A stretch of DNA of 64,000 nucleotides from Dicaeum eximium. Lineage: Eukaryota > Chordata > Aves > Passeriformes > Dicaeidae. The stretch lies in the NCBI GenBank assembly GCA_013396995.1, contig VWZP01006697.1, positions 124,001 to 188,000 on the forward strand, read 5' to 3'. A program made the translations under genes and the position numbers. This document shows positions 25,326-37,478 of the stretch, piece by piece (positions within the stretch are counted from its first letter, which is position 1; every line of letters starts with the position of its first letter). Below the pieces are notes generated by a model. That model worked only from the letters and a program-made list of their open reading frames with translations, did not search any database and had not been told where the DNA came from.

Positions 25326-25631
25326 CTAGCAACCATCGGCATCTCCGAAGTTTTTGACCCAACCTTTATTCAAACAGAAGTGCCAGTTTAATAGATCCTC
25401 TATTCCCTGGTCATCAGGGTACAGTTTCGTTGTTCGAGTGCTGCATACAAAGCTTTGCAGGTTTGGATTAAGGTCCATTAGTACACTGGAATGATCATCA
25501 ACTGTGTTTTGAAGAACTGATAATGTACTGCTGTTCTCGAACAGAAACTGAATGGGCAGGTGAAAGTTAGTATTTGCTTTGGCATAGCACTTAGTAACTG
25601 AGAATGGGAAATGTTTTAGGGCTTGAGGCAT
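25326..25631 (-). other. Unassigned 101-codon open frame next to a (TTTA)n tract
   Basis: A 101-codon frame reads on the minus strand directly downstream of the tetranucleotide repeat. The translation has an unusually mixed, protein-like composition, starting MPQALKHFPFSVTKCY, but I recognise no family, domain or signal peptide. No good splice acceptor or coding neighbour supports it. It may be a chance frame in conserved non-coding DNA or in an old repeat. I do not call it a gene. Confidence 0.2.
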
Positions 25632-25632
25632 G

Positions 25633-25633
25633 T

Positions 25634-25664
<31 letters not shown>

Positions 25665-25667
25665 TTT
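25633..25667 (+). repeat. (TTTA)n microsatellite
   Basis: Almost nine uninterrupted TTTA units. A tract this long is likely to be length-polymorphic. Confidence 0.97.
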
Positions 25668-27711
25668 CTGTGACACAACAAATTGCCTCTATCCTTATGG
25701 AGTTTGCTTAAGCTCTTAGAGGAAGATGAACAAAGACAGAGAATAGACTCTACTCTCTCATTCTAGCAGACTACACTATGAATACACAACTATGTGTACC
25801 TTTGCTGCCCCCAAATCAGGTCTAATTTAGAGTTGTTGCTAGAAAGATACAGACTACTCCCTGGCTTCATCATCATATGAAGTGTTTACCAGCAGAAAAG
25901 AAAGTTTACCAGGAAGAAAAGGAGGGTTCTAGTCTGAAAACTCTAACTTATATTTAATTTTGTAGATAATGTGGGAACACATTAAAAATATTCTGACATA
26001 ATTTTCTAGATGCTTACCCAACCAGCACCAATTAAGTCTGTCGGGCAAACTGAGCCTGCTTAAATCCCAAACAATTCTACAGAGCCAACTGACAGTGACA
26101 GTGACAATACCTGGACTGCAGGCTCTGGATTCACATCTTCCCTATGAAGGAGAGTCACTTCCTAGTCACCCAGCTAGACCCTGCAGTGAGAGGAACTCTC
26201 TGTACTCACGTAGTCTTGCTGGAAGGACTCTGTCCTGGCTCAAACATCATGTGCAAGTGTTAAATCTGTTAGGGCTGTGACAGAGGAAGACATCAACAAC
26301 TCATTGTCAAAGCCGGAGGAACCAAAGTTGAGGAAAGCATTAATGGGGGAAGAGGAAAATGGCTAAATAGCGACTTCTGCACTTACTGTGTCAGATGTGA
26401 GAGTCTGGGATATGGATGAGACATTCTAGGTAAGGATCTGGTAATCTTTTGCCTGGATTTTACCTTACTGCAAAAGCTAAGACAAAGGACTTATGTCCAA
26501 GACCCTAGGAGAACTTGAATGAGTCAGAGAAGCAGGACCCTAGGGTGTCCTTGAGGCCGTCCTGTCTAATGTGAAGAATGAGATTCTGCTAGCCTGGAGG
26601 CAAGATTGCAAGGAAATTATTAAGTCTTTAAGGAAAATCTGCAAAAAAATTACTGTCCTAACATGGAGAGGGAAAGATTAAAGTGACATTAGTTGCTCAA
26701 AGAAAAAAAGCATTCCAGATAACTTCAAAAAAATAGAAGCTTCCAAATTTATAAAATTCACTTCTTTTCAGTGTCATATTCATATATTTTAATAAATCAT
26801 ATTAATACATTTTCATATATAGCAAAGAATTTCTTGCTGGATATTTTCAGTAATAGCTAAGTTTCTGAGCTAATGTGCTCAGAAGCTGTAACACTGCAGA
26901 CTTGTCCATAATTGACTTGGACTTAAAACGCCGTTGTTAAGTTTGAGCTTACTTTACAATTATGTCTCTCTTATGACCATTTAAATCTGAAAGTCTTCAT
27001 CTAATACTTTTCTCAAGAGTGAATAAGCTTTTACAGCACTGAAACCCAATGCTTTTTTTCTTTATTGTCCACAAGGCTTGCCTTTGTAAATATCAGTCAT
27101 AAATGGAACAAAATGTCACTTTCCCAGTGTAAAGATAGCTGATGAAATTTTAATCTTCTGATAACTTTTTTTTATGTCTTTGTTATAGAAACCCATATAC
27201 TCTAGCGATCATTCCTGTAAATACACCACTGAAATAACATAACAGAACAGAGCCAAGAGAGAATTCAAACTGAAAGATTTGTGGGTTTAAACTAGAGGTA
27301 CTTTATGAAGACATCAAGTACACAATGTAATTGCAGCCAGCAGCCGTTGATTATAATGTCTTTCAAAGTCATTTTTTTATTCAGTTCTCTCAGCAGGAAA
27401 AAAAAAGTGCAGAACTTTAAAAATAACTAAGCGCGGTAGAAACACTAAGATAACTAGTACCTCCAGCCTGCACTAGGAACTATTAACATGGTGGTTTTGT
27501 ACAATACAACTGATTTAATCCTAGTGGACCTAGTGAGAGCACCAGACCTCACAAAAGCACAGGCTGACAAAAGAGGGGAAGTGAGAAGTGTATCTCCTTC
27601 TTAAGTTCATGAATGGCTGTGGCAAAAGATGACTGTATGAATTTATTCAATAGCTGTTGAGTGAACTGAAGATGGTGTTTGTCTGTTCTCAGAGATTTTT
27701 TTTTTTCACCT

Positions 27712-27790
27712 GGCATTGGAAAAGACCCTTAGTGTCATCTTGTTCTAGACATGCCCACTCTCAGTCTCTGTAGTTAGCCACATTGGGAGT
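27712..27790 (-). mobile_element. Decayed CR1 3' tail, minus orientation
   Basis: The plus strand shows CATTGGAAAAGACCCTTAG followed by TGTCATCTTGTTCTAGACAT. This resembles the reverse complement of the avian CR1 end (GGTTGGACTTGATGATCTTAAGGGTCTTTTCCAACC). The match is short and diverged, and the limits are approximate. Confidence 0.5.
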
Positions 27791-30700
27791 GCATCTTTTA
27801 TCTAGTGTGCAAAAACAGTCTCAACACACAAGAGCTGGAGGGTACATGGACACTGCAGCTGGAGCACATGGAAAAGGATCTGGCATTCCCTGGGTGTGAA
27901 GGCAAGAGCAGCAACCTTATGTAGGTACCACAAGCTGGTCACTTCTGCAAGGAGTGATATGGGAGAGGAAGGACAGACACAGCCCTAGATGATCCTGTCC
28001 TCTTTGTGAGCTACCTCTGGGTGGCACTAACACAGAGCAGGAGCTGGTCTTGGAAAAGGCTTCCAGCTTCTTCTGCCTTTTGCAGGTGATGTGGGGACAG
28101 GCCTCCACAGCATTTCAATGTCCCCCCACAGCAGGAAGCACCCTGCTAGTGCTCTGTTCTAACCTCAACCAGGGACAGGTTTGTGACTAGCAGACAGTAC
28201 AGACTAATAGTGTAAATTATGTTAGGTTGTTCCTTGATAGAAGACTAAAACAGCCAAGCAATCCACTACTTTTAGTAGAAGAACAAATCAGTAGTGCTCC
28301 TACTGCTATGCGTATCTGATATGCATATTTTTTATTCCTGATGAATACCTTAATGGCAGAGTAGCAGATGTGCACGGAACTACAGCCAGAGTTTCCAGCA
28401 GTACCCAAAGTAACCCTGTAGCCATGAAAATGCTGTAGGAAAATCTTATTTCTTGTTGTAGTTCTTGATATAAGTCTGCAGTGTTGTCATCTTGTTGTGC
28501 AAGTTACTGTTTTTTTCTCAGACATACAATAAGCTACTATCAAATTATAAGGTTGTGGTTTTCCCTAAACCTTTTTATTTATTTATTTAGGTATGTTAGA
28601 ACAGAGAACTAGCAAGTTCTTCAAAACAGGCATGTCATCAAAAATAAATTTAGTCTATGCTAAGCATCAAAATTTGATGTTTGAAAAGGAGTCTAGCTTT
28701 CTATACAGATAATAGAAAGACTCTTAGGTGACCATCAAGTGCCTAATTTAAAGTTCTTTGTCTCCCACTGAAAAAGCTACATGGTCTGAATACCTGTAGC
28801 TATTTTAAACAAGACTCCAGTCTGAGAAAGATATGGGATGCCACCACTCAAAAATATCTGGTAAGGAAACTATTAAAAATCTTTGGACACATTAAAGAAA
28901 AACCTGGTCAGCTTCTCCCTTAAAACCATTTCTCTTGCTCTACGGGAGATACCCTGTTTTGCTTTATTCCACACACACTCAGCCTACCATTTATTAGGCA
29001 TCTATCGTCATGCAGTCTGAGGAAAATTATCCACAAACTCCCATGAATAAGACAGAACCACAGGCAACGGATCCTTTCTGTGCTGATCAACAATTACTCA
29101 AAGCCAAAGTGTCAGCTATACTCTCCAAACACAGTAGAAAAATCTGGGCTTGCAGATGCTTTAGTGGCATTGCAGTTCTCCCTGAAGTATTGTAGTGTGA
29201 TAATGAAGGCAGAGGCTATACTGCTACATGCATAGCCAAGAATAAAAGGAAGGAGGAGGTAAGGTGTCTTTTTCAATAGGCACAGGCATATCTCCCCATC
29301 AAAGACTGACTATTTTTGACAGTAGCAATTAGGTAGTTCAATAACAGACACAAGTAAAAGAAAATTCTTTGACAGAGGTGTTTTGGGCAGAGTGTATATT
29401 GTTGTGAAATATGATATTAATTGCTAAAATCCTGATTTCCTTCAGAAGAAACCCAGATACTCTAACAACAGAACCATTTTAGCAAGTGAGGGCAAACAGA
29501 GGTAGTCAGGTAGTCAGAGTTCCCACAATTCTAATTTAGGCATGTTAGAACTTATGCACTTTTCCTATGTACAAAAGAGATTATTCTTTTCTATTTTTTA
29601 TTTACACCTGTCTGTAACTTCACATTTCTAGGATAGCCACAATGCCAAATAGGATGGCTGCTGTCTCTTTGATATTTTTTTTTTTACTTTTAGTGACTCT
29701 AATATTTTCTGCCTACGTTTCAGAGTTTCCTGCTACAGGGACTCTCCTCGCTACCCCTGCTCCCAGTGTGCCCCATTTCATCTGTGGTAGAGCAAAGCAG
29801 TTGTCTTTCTTAAGCAGTTTTCTATTCACCAGCTGCTGCTTGCATCTTTCTCTCTGCTAGAGGCTCAGTGCTCCGTACATTTTTCCTGACTCCTTGACAG
29901 AAACATATGCTAATTTCCCACTATGAAGTTAGGCAAAAACAAACGAGGTGGGACATAAGGTATTGGAACCTGGGCATGACAGAAATAGCTAAACTTTGAC
30001 TTTGCATTTGATTTTCAGGAGCTTTCTTATCTCTCACAGACTTTCATGGCTATTTACCAATGTGAAAAGGGTGCAGAGTGCTACCAAATCAGAAATGCCA
30101 GCAATGCTCAGCTCCTTGTGGGCAAGCGAACTCCATTTGTGCAAATATGCTCCAACCGGAGAAGTCAACTAGAAAATACAGAGATGCCCATTAAGACTGA
30201 TTTCATAATGAATGTGCTATTAAAAGAACTGTAGATTAGGAGGTCATGTCTCTTTTTTGATGGAAAGGTCTGTTATTTCTTTGATCATGATAGTAACTGG
30301 CTACATTAAAACACTATAGATCCTCTAAAAGCTTCTTAGTGTTACCGTTATTAATTACACAGCTTAAGAAGCTGTAGCAAAAGAGAGGAAAGCTAATGAA
30401 GATGGGCTGGCATCCCTTCTTAGATCTTTTGATCCTACTTGTAATCCTGTTAAAGATCTAGATCTCAAGCAGGGCAAGACTGGATGGCAGAGGGTGAAGA
30501 TAGCCATGATAGCCCAGGAGGACTAGCATGAGGAAGCAGCTGCAGCAGTGAGAGGGACTGACCATTTCTGAGTGACTTCAGAGTTATTAGAACTGAATAA
30601 TGAGTATTAAAACGGGAATAAGGCATGCTTGTTGTTCATTCAGGGTGAATAAATACCATGCCATGCTGGCAGGGATGTTCTAGCAATTTGACAAGTAGGA

Positions 30701-33700
30701 CATTCTGTTTCCAGAAGGATGATATTTATTCATTGTTCAAGTGCATGGCAGAAGCAACTACACTCAACCTGTGACTTCAGGTGAAACAAAAAACTTTACC
30801 ACTTCAATGTATATTTCCAGCTATGATGACTCATTACTTAACTGAGGTTTTGTGAACAGTGAGTGATGTTTCTGAAACTCTTGAAGTTTCTTGAATAGGA
30901 AACATGCATACTTGATTTTCAAATCACTAATCTGAGAGGTGGCTTTCTTCTTTCAGAAGGGTCTTTTAATATATTTTTGCTAGTAATTTTATGTTTCTCG
31001 GAATATGAAGATGTGTAAAAGAATAATGTTACTTGTGACTGAATAGCTTCTGAAGTATTTAATAATGCCACTTATGTCACTATTTCTTTGAAAAATCTTA
31101 ATGAGTTGCTTAATTAGAAATATTGAGGAAATTTGAATGGCACAACTTTTTTTTTTTCTCTTGGTTTCTCTGTAAACATACATTGTGAAAATCAAATACT
31201 ATACAGGTGGCTAACACCTTTGCTTGTATTGTTAAAGCATACTCCTCTGGTGAGGAGTTTTTCTGGGCATTGAAACCAGTAAAATGTGTGTGATCAAATC
31301 CCTGTAAAAATGTTTCTTCTTAGTAATGGAAAAACAAAAAGAAAACAACATAATAAAATTCAGGAAAGACTGCAATCTGACTTAAAACAATTGGTGTTTC
31401 TGGTATCACTAAATTCTTTGCAATTTTATGTGGAATCTCTTTAGGATATAGAGAGTTTGGTTTTTTGCAAGTGGAGTCTATAATGGAATTACTGAAATCT
31501 TCCCCTTGTGTAATGGAGACTTGAATATGGTGCTTTATTTTTAAAATCTGTTCCAGACAGACTTTTTTCTATTGTTTTCCATGTAAGGGAACTGGAGCCA
31601 TCCCTCAACTCTTAACTATATTGTTAATGCTAAATAACTATGTGATCATCATATGCAGCATATTGGGGATTAGAAGCTTCTAGGACAGCTCTGTTTTTAT
31701 GTTTTAGACAACTGAAGAAGCTAATCCTAAAAATACAGAACATATGATTCAAGTGGTTGTTCTCAGTCCAGGACTCAGTAGAACACTGCTCTATGCAAGC
31801 CAGTGAAGACAGCAAAATTGGCTTTTGCTCACTGGAGTTTTTGGTTTTGATTCTGAATTAATTCCATGGAGTTGCCAGGATTGATAGCCAAGATCAAAAA
31901 CACTGGAGAAGGAGTCTGGGAGGAGCAGAATTAAAAGAAATAATTTCTGTACAATTTTAGCTTTTAGCCTGTAAACAGATGTCCCTGTTTAAAAAAAAAA
32001 AAAAGCCAAAAAACCCCATGGAGATACTAATCTGGACAAGGAAGACTTGCTTTTGTTTCAGAAAATCCTTTTCATCAGGATTCCCCTGAGCAGTTAATGC
32101 TCAAGAAAATTATTTCCAGTCAGAAAAGAAATGTGACAACCTGAGGTGCCAGTATAATCTCTGATGCTTCCCTTCACATCAGAGAGGGGTAAATAATCTA
32201 TTCATCCATTAAAGGAAAGGCTCCATGTATCTTAAGTATTTTCTTGAGCCAAACCTAAACTTTTCTGATACTCTTACAGAAAGCAGTGAACAGGAACAGT
32301 CAGCCTCAGTCTCACTGAAACTATTAAGAATTTTGTGTCAGTAGAGCCAGTAAGTCACTCCTATTTTTAAAAAATGTTTCATAGTTCTACTATTGCTTCT
32401 TTCAATTTTTGTTACTCTTACTGGTAAAATTTCTGTTAGCCTGATTTTCATGACAGGAGCTTAAATGACTGGAACTTAAATAAGTCTTGCAGTGACCAAA
32501 TGTTTGCTGACTATATCCAGAGAAATCCATGCTTTTGCCACAAAGAATGCAATTAATTAAATCTCAACATTTCTAAAAATTGGACTTTTTTGCACTCATA
32601 ACACGTTCCACTTCAGTATCTTAAATATTACATGCACTTCTAGTGCATTTTAACTGCCATCAGCTTGGGCTGCTTCCTTCTGGAGAGATAAAAGCCTTCT
32701 TCCTGTCAAGGTCACTTAGCTTTGATGCTGAGGTCCTCTCAGTTTCTGCTTTCCTGTTTCCTTCTCACCTCTAGTTATGGGCAAACTGATGTAAGCCGAA
32801 AATTGTCAAATTGTCCGGCAAGCATGAGTGTTTTTTCACCTAAGGTACCCACATAGTCTCAATTACCGAGGAGTTTGATCACTTAATAATCTTTGCTGTG
32901 TTTATTCTCAGTGTAGTTCTGTGAGAATTGTAAAGCTACCATTACATAGAAAGTGAATGCAAAGACCTTCAAAGGCATTTAAAAACCTAACTCTTACTGC
33001 AATCAGGTCACAGCCTTTAAGCCTCTTATACCCTGATATTTTAGACCTAATGCAGAAACAGAAGACATTATATGGACACCAAAAAATCTGAGAAATTATT
33101 ATAAATTGCACATGGATAAACTCATAAATACATACACATTTCTTTTTTATTACTCTGTAAGATTTAAGGTTTTTCTACATAAGTCTTGACAACTTTGCTT
33201 TTAATTATCTCTTCTAAAAGAATCTGTAAGACATTTACAGTTTTATGACACTTCTTGCCTGCTGGATGAAGACAAGTTTAAAAACAAAATTGAGGTTACA
33301 CCAGCAGTTTATTAGCCCTATCTGCACATTATCTATTGAAGTGTCTTGTGACAAAATGTTGTTTCTTCAGTTGCATAAAAATCCATATTTTTTCTGTTTT
33401 AAACCAGAAATTAGATTCTTTCTCCTATTTAAAGCCCTTCCAACTTAGCCACCACACAGGTGTTGGATACACACAGGTAATGTGAGGGGAATTCTTCTCC
33501 AGAATTATCTTCCTCTTCTCCCTTCTTATAATCACTAACCAATACACCTTTCTTCTGATTTACTGCAAGCTGTTTCAGCTTGTAGGTGGTAATATGACTG
33601 CTTTCCAAGGCACTTGTAAAGCAGTAGAGATTACCCAATATTCGGTCTGCCTATGGAAAAACAAGATTCAATCTACTTCAGTCTAAAATTTATGGTTTTA

Positions 33701-33789
33701 GATTTTCATTCCTTTCTGTTTATCTATGCCTGAAGTTTGTTGGAAATGTGATACATTGTCACTTAGTACCATATTCCAAGTGTTGAGCT

Positions 33790-33884
33790 TATATGTGTGT
33801 ATATATTTTTTTATATATTTAAATATATTTAAATATTATATATATATATATATATAAATAAGTATTAAAAAAATATATATATAC
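33790..33884. repeat. AT-rich (TA)n low-complexity tract
   Basis: A run of TATATA, TTTAAATA and AAATATATATA pieces forms an almost pure A/T block with a central uninterrupted (TA) stretch at 33838-33856. Confidence 0.9.
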
Positions 33885-35009
33885 TTAAACCTGTACCTGT
33901 GTGCTATACACTGCTACCTAAACTGATAATGGCTATTGTAATCCTAATATTGTCAGCAGGAAATGAACTTTAATTTCAGTGCTGAATAGCTCAAGTGTTT
34001 CCTTGATTTTAGTATCCAGAACAGGATGGAGGCTTGAAACCACAAGCCACTGTTCCTCAAAATGGAAGTGTGACTCTCTCAGATGTGAACAGCTTGAAAG
34101 AAATCCTCAGCTGTTTGGGGGAATAACATGGAACACTTTGACTGCAGTTTCTTTGGCTGTAGCTGGAAAAAGAACAGGTAAGAAGAGTTTTACTGACATA
34201 AGCATTGATCTAATTGGCATGTACAAGATTGCATCAGCAGTACCAGTGTGAGCACAGCTTTTATAGCCCTGCACCTTAGGAAATAAAATGTTACCATTGC
34301 TAGCGAAAAATTGCAGATTTTGTTTTACCTTAACACAGGCCACTTCAGGCTTTGCCCGGTCCTGAGCTTACATTAGCTTATTTTGGCTGAATCAGCAATT
34401 GCCCAACAGATGACTAATATCCAACTTATTTTTGGTGTTATCTTCACTCTGTAAAATGTCTTAGTTTTGCCCTAAAGAAATTACAGCATGCATGTTATTC
34501 CAACACCTCCTAAGTGAGTAAGTGTTAACTAAAGTTGGGCACCAATTAAAAAAACGTTATTAACAGACCGCATAAAATACTCAAGCAGCCACATGACTAA
34601 AGATATTCCTCCAAGTGAAGAATTTAAGGTGTTAATTATTTGCTGTTGCTACTCATAAGAAAGGTGAGTAGATATAACAAAAGGAGGTAGACACCAGGAA
34701 GCTAGTAGGTAACAAATTGGGTTGTACTATTAATGGAATTAGTAATAAATAGATAATACGAAGTATAAACATTAGCATCATTGTAGTTGGACGTGGAATA
34801 ACTGATTAATTTTGATTTTACCGTTGAAATAATAATTAGACTAACAATAAATTCTAATTGTTTGCTCTGCATAAAAGGTGTGTCTTCCTGTGCCCATGAG
34901 ATTTTGACTGTAATACTCTTTGTCAGACGGGAAATTTTTATGCAGCAGAAGTGTGGAAAAAGAGAAAATAATAAGTAGCAGCAAGGAGAAAGAGGAGTGG
35001 CAGCAAAGA

Positions 35010-35560
35010 GGCTTCTAGCTTGGCAGCGCTTCAGAGCTGGGGCACAGCTGGTTATCCAGCTGTGATCCTGGGATGCAGCCAGACAAGGAAGACTCAGGGC
35101 ACACCCCTCAGATGTACCTTTTCATGCATTTATATTAATCTCATGCCAGCAGCACTCTGACATGCCGACCGCCAGTGCAGGGGTTGGGTTCCAGCCCAGC
35201 CAGTGATTTGAGTGGGTGTCCCTCCCCTGTGCCATCCTCTTGGAGCAGCACTGAAGGAAGGGCACTGTGTGTGTCATGAGGGCTGTGACTGCTCTCTTGG
35301 TCACATGGTAATTTTTGCTCTTGAAGCAGCCGCTATTCTCAGCAGTGCTGCACTGCAGGGACAAGCCCCATGCCAAAACAGACAGCGTCAACTCATTAGT
35401 CAAGGCTGACCGGAATTCGGAGCCGCATCTCAGAGGTGCAGTCCCTATGGATTCCTGAGGGAAATGTGGATGAGGGGGACTTTAGGCAGCCTTGCTTTCT
35501 GCCATGCTCTGAGGCCTGAAGTGGCCTCTGACAAAGCCTAGGCAGTCCCGAGGAGCTCTG
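35010..35560. other. GC-rich patch with scattered CpG, intronic
   Basis: Composition rises for about 550 bp and CpGs cluster around 35165-35175, 35325-35390 and 35409-35428 (GACCGGAATTCGGAGCCGCA). No splice-bounded coding exon or repeat family is recognised. It could be a regulatory element or an alternative first exon, which is inference only. Confidence 0.4.
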
Positions 35561-37030
35561 TAGTCACCATACCAGCCTGGATTTTGTAGTTTAGCCTCCA
35601 TCTCTCCAAATTCAAGGCTACCCTTGGACATGCATAGCTGATAAAGTTTGTGAGCAGAGCTGCTGAAATTCAGTTCCTGTGCAATGAAGTCTGAGGGGAT
35701 GTGTCCTTCCTGATGGTGTCTGGGGCTTCTAAAGTTCCTTTATCAGCTCCTTAAAAAGACCCTCTGGTAAATACAGGGAATCTGGGAGAGATGACTGGGT
35801 CTCTATTGATATCCAATTGCAGCAAAAGATGTGACAGACAAGTTGGCTTCATCAGTCACAGAAAAAGAAAAAAATAACATGGCTCACTGGTCTTGAAAGC
35901 TAAACAAGGAAAGAGAGCATTTCACTTCAGTAGAGTTGCACACCCATTGAACCGACATGGTGGGAAAAGGGCCAAGACACAGTTCCTGTGGGTACTCCCA
36001 CTTAAAAGGCACTCAAGTCATGAGTCCTGAATAAGCATATGAAAGAAAATGAGTTGTCTCCAACCAAAAAATGGCAATGTCTGGCCTGCCTAGCCATTCC
36101 TTCTCAAATGGGGAAGTACAATATATCATCCCTGCTTAAACTCTGCATTATTTTTTTAAGCCTAACATTTGGATTTATTAATAGTACAACTTCCCTCCTC
36201 CATTCCCCCAAGATAAGAATTCAATCTTTTTTTCCCCAGAAGACGCATTTTTATGCATACTTATGGGCAGGCAAGGTTTGCAAAAGGTGACTCCCTACAG
36301 AAAATGTGTGGCTTCTTAATGTCAATTTGTTTCTGCATTTGCTGGAGGACCCTGTAGTAATCTGGATGAATACTTGCTGTAAATTGATAACAAGATATGA
36401 TGTCCTAGAAAGTATATGCTAGCATAAAACATGAGGGGAAAAGAATCCTCATTCCATTTTAAATTAGCCAAGCTGTTACAAAATGGAGAGATTTCCCTTT
36501 GTGTTCTGAAGTAATTTATAAGGTGGGATTTTTTATTACTGCTGTTTGGTGAGTGAGACAGGAAAGAGACAGATAATGGATGAATATGCTTTTTCTGATG
36601 TTGAGGGATGTAAGCACAGCTTGTGGCTGGGGGTGAAAGGAAGATTAATTGTCAGCTGGTCCATTGTGCAAAATTTTGACAGACTTCTATGTAGTGTAGT
36701 GTGGAATCTACACTTTTTAAATGTCTTTTTCTTTCCCCGGATATATGTGAACACAATACTTGTAGTGCTAGGTGTAGCAGGAATGATATTAAAATGCAAA
36801 ACTGCAGGAAGAAAATCAGAAGTCGAATGGGTCACTATTTTGCTTATGAACATTTCAGAGCCTGGGAGGGATGGGAAAGGAATGGCAGACAACTTTGGTT
36901 TGGTCAAACAGAATTTCCTTCTGGGTTTAAAAGGGATGCTTCCACTGCAACCCTTTCACCCACTCTGAGGAGACAGTACCCCACAAACACTCAAGGTACC
37001 TCAAATACTCGAGGTATTCGATATAGCCTC

Positions 37031-37056
37031 GAATAAGGCTGTATCTAGCCTTATTC
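37031..37056. repeat. Perfect inverted repeat (10-bp arms, 6-nt loop)
   Basis: GAATAAGGCT - GTATCT - AGCCTTATTC forms a perfect stem. Immediately upstream (36990-37030) are further short palindromic pieces such as AATACTCGAGGTATT and GGTACC, so the area is dense in dyad symmetry. Confidence 0.8.
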
Positions 37057-37448
37057 CTCATCTGCTTGGCTGGGTAAAATCAACCTTGTGGCTATGGGTC
37101 AGTCCTCTTCTGCCTTTTGCCTGCAGCTGCACTTGTTTAGTCATGATTAGCTTTTTATCCTGGATTGCTTCTAATTGCACTTTAAGGCTGTTTTATCCTA
37201 CTTTATTTTTATCCTAATAGTAGAAGGAGAAAATCCATAAATTCTATTTTAGACAAGGAAAAAAGATCTGAACAAAATTTTAAACTGTTTTTTGTACGTA
37301 CTGTTATTTATAGGCTTGATCTCCAACCCCATGCCCCAGCTCACCTCTGTTTCAAATCACATTAAGCCTTAACGTGAAAATCTTTAGGGTGAGATTATAA
37401 CAAATAAATAGCTGTTTACCCATGAGTCCTTTCTATTATTTCTCTTTT

Positions 37449-37478
37449 TGTGTGTGTATGTGTGTATGTGTGTGTGTT
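37449..37478 (+). repeat. (TG)n microsatellite with TATG interruptions
   Basis: TGTGTGTGTATGTGTGTATG followed by TGTGTGTG forms a short interrupted dinucleotide repeat. Confidence 0.9.

Noticed and set aside
36536..36968. Overlapping 123- and 140-codon frames on opposite strands
   Set aside because: No family resemblance, no splice context, and both strands open at once. Treated as chance.
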